A DNA stretch of 12,275 nt, from contig JANDJZ010001243.1 of assembly GCA_027943245.1 (NCBI GenBank), forward strand, positions 1 to 12,275, read 5' to 3'. Of this stretch, positions 7,672 through 12,275 are shown in pieces. The stretch is from Acanthamoeba sp. SK_2022b. Taxonomy: Eukaryota > Discosea > Longamoebia > Acanthamoebidae. How positions within the stretch are numbered: the stretch's first letter is position 1; each line of letters begins with the position of its first letter. The translations under genes were made by a program, and so were the position numbers. Under the pieces are notes generated by a model. The model was not told the DNA's origin and searched no databases. It saw only the letters and a program-made list of their open reading frames with translations.

Positions 7672-8165
7672 CTACCTACCAGGTTGGTGAGCACCTTGAC
7701 GTGTTGGCCAGAGTAGATTACTGATATCTACATGCAATCTGTTCTCACTGGACCATTGGTTGAGGGGGGTGTTGAAGTAGTTTGCAGTTGTAGGTAGTTG
7801 GTTGTTAATTGTGCAGGCCATAAGTGCAGCTTCTCCCCAGTACTTCGTTGACATGCTTCAAGACGAAGGACATCCCTTCATCTTGAAGCATGCACCTAAC
7901 CATCTCTAGCAGTGTGCGGTTAAAGTGTTTGGCTACTCCATTGTGCTCAGGTGTGCAAGCTGGTGTCCTCTTGTGGGTGATCCTCCTCTTGACTAGGTAG
8001 TGCTGAACCACAGTGCTTGTGTATTTGCCCCCTTGTTGCTCTGCAGCACTCTGCATATTTGATGCTGACTCAAGAAAATGTCTGAGTGACTTGCTTACCT
8101 TGCTGCTGTTAGAGATGAGGTAGATTGTGGCTTTGCAGCTGTAGTCATTAATAAATGACACATAG
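7672..8165 (-). pseudogene. Copia integrase catalytic core
   Basis: The frame from 8161 reads MSFINDYSCKATIYLISNSS (first catalytic Asp in ND-Y-S), then GGKYTSTVVQHYL and TPEHNGVAKHFNRTLLEMVR, which holds the catalytic Glu in the P-E-H-N-G-V-A-x-x-x-N-R-T-L motif. The middle Asp, normally in D-N-G-G-x-Y, is lost and the frame is disturbed there. A second frame from 7854 continues with STKYWGEAALMACTINNQLP and NTPLNQWSSENR, the usual W-x-E-A...N-R-x-P-x-x...T-P-x-E-x-W stretch. Confidence 0.88.
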
Positions 8166-8224
8166 TACAGCTTGCCTTATGGCATAGCTACTGGTAGTGG
8201 TCCACACATATGGTCTGCTTGAGG

Positions 8225-8785
8225 GGCTTAGTTGCTCTCAGGGCTGGTCATTGCTTTTGCTAAAGTGCACATGTTGCATGGCAAGAGCGGTACTCCTGCA
8301 TGTACCAGCCCAAGCGACTTGACCAGGGCACATAGACATGTCTTGCTGACATGTCCATAGTGGTGGTGAAGCTGGTCTAGTGAGAAGTTTTATCAAATCA
8401 CATTCACTTGGGGATGTGCAGGTTGGATCAGCTTGATTGGTAGCACTAGCGTTCCCCCATGTAAACCCTCTGCAGTCAAACACACTGCCTCCTGAGCGGT
8501 TGATTTGCACCTTGTTCCCTCTGGCCATCACCATGGCTGTGGAGATGAGGTTCTTTGCAAGTCCTGGTGCATAGAGCACTCTTGCAATCATCACTGCCTT
8601 CTTGACTCCATCCACCCGCACGTTTGCAGGAACAACTCTGAGTCCTTCAATTTTGCACTTGAAGTTATCACTGAGCAGTAGACTCTGCCCTTTGGCCGCA
8701 AGGCTGATGTAGTTGTGTAGCCAGTCCTTCCTGCATGTGATGTCCTCAAGTAGTGCACTACTTGAGGTAGAGTGTGTGGTACCTG
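8225..8785 (-). pseudogene. Copia protease remnant and integrase zinc finger
   Basis: From 8785 down the frame reads LEDITCRKDWLHNYISLAAK, then LRVVPANVRVDGVKKAVMIA and VLYAPGLAKNLISTAMVMAR, which is the copia V-L-Y-V-P-x-L-x-x-N-L-L-S motif at the protease/GAG-pre-integrase boundary. The D-S-G-A protease active site that should precede this is absent. In another frame, about 8380-8240, LHHHYGHVSKTCLCALVKSL and PCNMCTLAKA supply the H-x-G-H...C-x-x-C integrase zinc finger. The segment starts next to a 24-bp palindrome at 8744-8767. Confidence 0.85.
8744..8767. repeat. Perfect 24-bp palindrome
   Basis: CCTCAAGTAGTG is followed at once by its exact reverse complement. It sits between the LTR remnant and the protease fragment of the copia element. 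Confidence 0.97.
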
Positions 8786-8790
8786 GCGTG

Positions 8791-8820
8791 AGAGTAGAGT
8801 ATGAAGTGGGAGAGAACAGG
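8791..8820 (-). repeat. 30-bp remnant of the 5' LTR
   Basis: 8791-8820 matches 6224-6253, inside the 3' LTR, in the same orientation with one mismatch. Minisatellite DNA begins at 8821. It is most simply the last trace of the 5' LTR, joined to the protease region by deletion of gag and the primer-binding site. Confidence 0.6.
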
Positions 8821-9014
8821 ACCACACCACCACACCACCACACCACCACACTACCAAAGCACCACAGCACCACCACAACACCACAACACCTCTAAAACAC
8901 TACAACATCACCCCCCACAACAGCACCCTATACACCACCACAACACGCATAGCAACATCACCACACAGCCACCACCACCACCAACACCACAACAACACCA
9001 CACCACAACCACCA
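8821..9014 (-). repeat. Minisatellite, C/A strand on top
   Basis: CACCACAAC/CACCACACC units, the reverse complement of the family at 5598-6205. The array begins exactly at the 5' LTR remnant and ends at an orientation switch near 9015 (ACCAGTGGT). Confidence 0.95.
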
Positions 9015-9366
9015 GTGGTATCGTGGCGATGGTGTGGTGTTGTTGTGGTGATGATGTGGTGATATTGTGATGTGGTGGTGCTGTGGTTAAGTTGTAGTGT
9101 AAATAATGTTGTGGTGATTGTTGTGGTGGTGTGCTAATGTAGTGGTGTAATTGGTCAAGTTGTATGGTGGTGTTGTGTTGTGGTGATGTTGAGGTCTGGT
9201 GGTGGTGTGGTGTTGTGGTATTGTGGTGTGGTGGTGTGGTGGTGTTGTGGTGATGTTATGGTGTTGAAGTGGTTGTGATGTAGTGGTGTTGGTTTTGGTG
9301 TTGGTGTGGTGGTCTTGTTGTGGTGATGTTGTTGTTGTGGTGATGTTGTGGTGGTGTGGTGGTGTT
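9015..9366 (+). repeat. Minisatellite, G/T strand on top
   Basis: GTGGTGTTGTGGTGATG-type units. This block is inverted with respect to the neighbours on both sides. Confidence 0.95.
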
Positions 9367-9373
9367 ACACTGC

Positions 9374-9835
9374 ATCACCACACTATTACCACACCACAAA
9401 ATCACCACAATCACCACATCACACCATCACTACCATTGCCACACCATCACAACAACACTACGGCGATGCCACACCAGCACCACACAATCACCACAATACC
9501 ACAACACCGCCACAGCACCACAGCACCACAACCTCACCACCACAACGCCACCACATCACCACAACGCCACCACAGCAGCACCACAACATCACCACCACAC
9601 CACCACACCACCACACCAACACCACAACCTCAGCATCTAACATTAACACCAGCACTGCACCTTCACTACACCATCACCACAACACCATCGCACCACAACC
9701 ACACCACCACACAGCATCACACCTCCACACCATCATGACAACACCACACAACAACTCCACACCATCCCCACACCATCATCACACCACCACAACACTACTA
9801 CAACAGCACCACAACTCCAAAACATCACCACAATA
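9374..9835 (-). repeat. Minisatellite, C/A strand on top
   Basis: CACCACAACACCACA-type units that run up to the left end of the inverted-repeat transposon. With 9015-9366 it forms a long imperfect inverted repeat. Confidence 0.95.
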
Positions 9836-10484
9836 CTGAGTGTTTGGGAAAATGAGACACTGACTCGTTTTCTATAGACAGCACCTGTTGCAGAAGGTAA
9901 CCGCCCCTATTATCAAATGAGATATCCAGTCATTTTAAAATTGATTTTGATTTCACGATTTAGCTCCTCAAAATAGGTTTTAACTCCAAATCTATTTTGC
10001 AAAGATACTTTTGGTGAAAAATGCCAACTCATTTATTGGGCAAATCCAAAGATAACAAGTGATTTTAATTGCATATCAAAAAATGTCAACTTTTCAAGTG
10101 GCCACTTCTCCAACAGTACTGTTGAGTTGGCAGTAGATGATGTCATCAAGCTGTTTTTTAGACATGTGGAGGTCACAGCAGTAAGTGGCAGGTTATATGT
10201 GTGGCACAATTAATGCAACCAATTGGCAAGCAAGCATGTGTGCTGAATCAAAACCTGTGTGCAATGTCATCAGCAAGGATGCAGGCAGGTGCAAACACAC
10301 CACCTGCTCATGCATGACAGTGCAGCATTAAGTCATGAGGTGCAGGAGCTACACCATCAGCATGGTTCAATGATACATGCCAAAGAATGTGTTGACTTTA
10401 CGCAGCATCCACGGTGTGGTTATCAGATGCACCATGTCAAATCATACAGGTGCTGTTCAGTGTCTCATTTTCCCAACCACTCAG
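9836..10484. mobile_element. Non-autonomous DNA transposon with 28-bp terminal inverted repeats
   Basis: The left end 9836-9863 (CTGAGTGTTTGGGAAAATGA...) and the reverse complement of 10457-10484 match at 27 of 28 positions. A further 11-bp inverted match, ACAGCACCTGT, lies at 9878-9888 and 10446-10456; the left copy is offset by 14 extra bases. The 649-bp interior is unique, more A/T-rich than the surroundings, and free of minisatellite units. No transposase frame is visible, so it would be a MITE-like element mobilised in trans. ACAATACT occurs directly before GAGTG on the left and three bases after the right end, which could be an 8-bp target duplication as in hAT elements, but the flank is repetitive. 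Confidence 0.82.
10096..10124. repeat. Two adjacent perfect palindromes inside the DNA transposon
   Basis: AAGTGGCCACTT (10096-10107) and CAACAGTACTGTTG (10111-10124) are each self-complementary and lie three bases apart. A 10-bp inverted pair, TGCCAACTCA at 10022-10031 and TGAGTTGGCA at 10123-10132, is nearby. Confidence 0.9.
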
Positions 10485-10596
10485 TTTACAATACTCAACA
10501 TTACCACAACCTCACCACAACATTACCACCACAACACCACAATACTGTAACAGCACCACAACATCACAATACAACACCACCACCACAACACAACAC
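10485..10596 (-). repeat. Minisatellite, C/A strand on top
   Basis: CACCACAACA-type units resume immediately after the transposon's right end, in the same orientation as on its left, as expected if the element inserted into this array. The block ends at CACGTG (10594-10599). Confidence 0.93.
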
Positions 10597-12275
10597 GTGG
10601 TGATGTGGTGATGTGGTGATGTGGTGATGTGGAGATGGTGGTGGTAATCTTGATGTTGTGGTAGTGGTGCTGTGTTATTGTTGTGTAATTGGGATGTGGT
10701 GCTATTGTAGTGTGGTGTTGGTGTGGTGTGGTTATGTTGTGGTGTTGTAGTGGAGTTGGCGTGTGTTGTGGTGTTGTGGTGTTGTGGTGCTGGTGCGGTG
10801 TGATGGGGGTGTGGTGTTGCTATGATGGCGTTGTGATGTTGTAGGGATGTGGTAATGAGGATGTAGTGTGGTAATGTGGGGATGATGTTGTTAGGATGCT
10901 GTGTTATTGTTGTGGGGTTGGTTATATGGTGTTTTGGTGTTGTGGTGTGAGGGTTGATGTCTTGTGTTGTGTTGTGGTTGTGTTGGTGTTGATGTGGTGG
11001 TGAAATGTGTTGCAGTGGTGTTGTGGTAATGTTATTGTGGTGTACTGGTGTTGCGGGATGATGTGGGGATGATGTTGTGGTTTTGTTGTGGTGATATTGT
11101 GGTTGTATTGAGGTGGTATTGTGGTGATGGTATGGTAATGGTGCTGTGGTGATGTTGTGGTGTTGTTGTGGTGTTGTTGGTGATGTTGTGGTGTTGTTGG
11201 TGCTGTTGTGTTGTGATGATGAGGTGATGTTGTGATGGTGTAGTATCAAGGTGATGTTGTGGTGGTGGTGTTGTCATGATGGTGGAAATGATTGTCTGGT
11301 GGTTGTTGTGGTGATGTTGTGGTTATGTGGTGTGGTTGTGTGTTGTGGTTATGTGGTGGTGTGATGTTGTTTGTGTTGGATGTTGTGGTGGTGTTGTCAT
11401 GTCGTGGTGGTGTGGGTGATGTGGTGGTGATGTTGTGGTGATGAGTTTTTTTTTATCATGGTGTGGTTGTGGTGGCGTTGTGGTGATGTTGTGGTGTTGT
11501 GGTGGTGATAGTATGGTGTTGGTGTGGCCATGAGTGTGGTGGTTGTGGTTATGGTGTGGTAACATTGTGATGGTGCTGTTTCCTGGTGGTGGTGTTGTGG
11601 GGATGTAGTAGTGATGGTGTGATGTTGTGGGTGTTGTGGTGATATAGTGGTGGTAGTGGTGTTGTGGTGGTGTTATGGTGGTGTGGAGCTGGTGTGGTGT
11701 GGTGGTGTTATGGTGCTGGTGGCTGGCGTGGTGTTGTGGTACCGCAGTGCTGTTGTGATGGTGGTGTGGTGGTGTTGTGATGGTGGTGGTGTGGTGTTGT
11801 GATGGTGATGGTGTGGTGATGTTGTGGTGATGTTGTAGTGATTTTGTGGTGATTTTGTGGTGATGTTGTGGTGGTGTTGTGGTGTTGTTGTGGTGCTGCT
11901 GTGGTGGTGAGGTGTTGATGTTGTGGTGTTGTGGTGGTGGGGTGATGTTGTGGTGGTGCTGTGGTGGTGGTGGTGGTGGTGGTGGTCAGGTGGTGGTCAG
12001 GTGGTGGTGGTGGTGGTGGTGGTCAGGTGGTGGTGGTGGTGGTCAGGTGGTGGTGGTGGTGGTCAGGTGGTGGTGGTGGTCAGGTGGTGGTGGTGGTCAG
12101 GTGGTGGTGGTCAGGTGGTGGTGGTGGTGTGGTGTGGTGCGGTGCGGTGTGGTGTGTGGTGTGGTGTTGTGGTGTTGTGATGGTGATGGTGTGGTGATGG
12201 TGTTGTGATGTTGTACTGATGTTGTAATGATGTGGTGTTATGATGGTGTTCTAGTTGTGGTGTTGTAGTGGTGGT
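10597..12275 (+). repeat. Long minisatellite, G/T strand on top
   Basis: About 1.7 kb of degenerate GTGGTGATGTTGTGG-type units continue to the window end. No gene was seen. Long frames on both strands (Val/Trp/Gly or His/Thr/Asn-rich) follow from the repeat. Confidence 0.95.
11962..12127 (+). repeat. TCAGG(TGG)n subarray
   Basis: Within the long minisatellite, TGG runs are separated by TCAGG at 11986, 11997, 12023, 12043, 12063, 12080, 12097 and 12111. Successive TGG counts are 8, 2, 7, 5, 5, 4, 4, 3 and 4. The dense GG tracts have G-quadruplex potential on the top strand. Confidence 0.9.

Larger units (their letters stand above)
6206..8820 (-). mobile_element. Degenerate Ty1/copia LTR retrotransposon
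   Basis: Minus-strand translation gives, in copia order, a protease-side fragment, the integrase zinc finger, integrase core, reverse transcriptase and RNase H, then a polypurine-like AAGGGGCA and a 3' LTR beginning TGTTGTGAG. The protein order PR-IN-RT-RH identifies copia rather than gypsy. The copy is about 2.6 kb against the usual 4.5-5 kb: gag, the protease active site and most of the 5' LTR are absent, and pol is broken by frameshifts, stops and internal deletions. It cannot be autonomous. Minisatellite DNA of opposite orientation flanks its two ends. Confidence 0.92.

Noticed and set aside
8801..9839. His/Thr/Asn-rich frames in C/A minisatellite
   Set aside because: CACCACAAC repeats give stop-free frames automatically; codon content only mirrors the repeat.
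11879..12208. Val/Trp/Gly-rich frames in the G/T minisatellite
   Set aside because: All three frames are open because TGG/GTG/GGT runs contain no stops; this is an artefact of the repeat.
10598..12275. Telomeric repeat array
   Set aside because: Units are degenerate GTGGTGATGTTG mixtures with no uniform 6-8 bp telomere unit, and orientation switches occur internally.

Overview
The window is nuclear DNA of a eukaryote, probably a GC-rich protist. The first 4.2 kb hold a gene split by many short (about 55-110 bp) GT-AG introns, with mostly G/C-ending codons and Clu-family protein motifs. An Acanthamoeba-like amoebozoan would fit, but the sequence does not prove the lineage. No prokaryotic features, tRNA, rRNA or CRISPR array were seen.

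Layout. 1-130 is a microsatellite. About 235-4150 (+) is a multi-exon gene for a Clu-domain protein (Clu/CLUH-like, with an eIF3p135-like stretch). It has at least 15 visible exons, but the reading frame slips by one or two bases at many homopolymers or splice junctions. About 939-1133 reads as a PH-domain-like segment on the opposite strand, in the middle of this gene. 4490-5185 is a cluster of 12 copies of a 20-22 bp hairpin repeat plus (CT)n tracts and a 105-bp tandem duplication. About 5280-5597 is a CpG-poor orphan coding fragment of uncertain identity, cut off by a minisatellite. From about 5598 to the end, GTGGTGATGTTG-type minisatellite DNA dominates. It switches strand several times (G/T-rich on top, then C/A-rich). 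Two mobile elements sit in it: a decayed Ty1/copia retrotransposon on the minus strand (about 6206-8820) and a 649-bp non-autonomous DNA transposon with 28-bp terminal inverted repeats (9836-10484).

The window splits into two compartments: a CpG-rich, GC3-rich host gene and CpG-poor repeats and transposons. Variation among the hairpin repeats and several disabling changes in the retrotransposon (YVDD to YVND, two TGA stops) look like CpG transitions. This suggests cytosine methylation and deamination in the repeat compartment. Nothing here forms an operon or pathway. The most unusual items are the hairpin-repeat cluster, the antisense PH-like block inside the Clu gene, the strand-switching minisatellite and the new inverted-repeat transposon.
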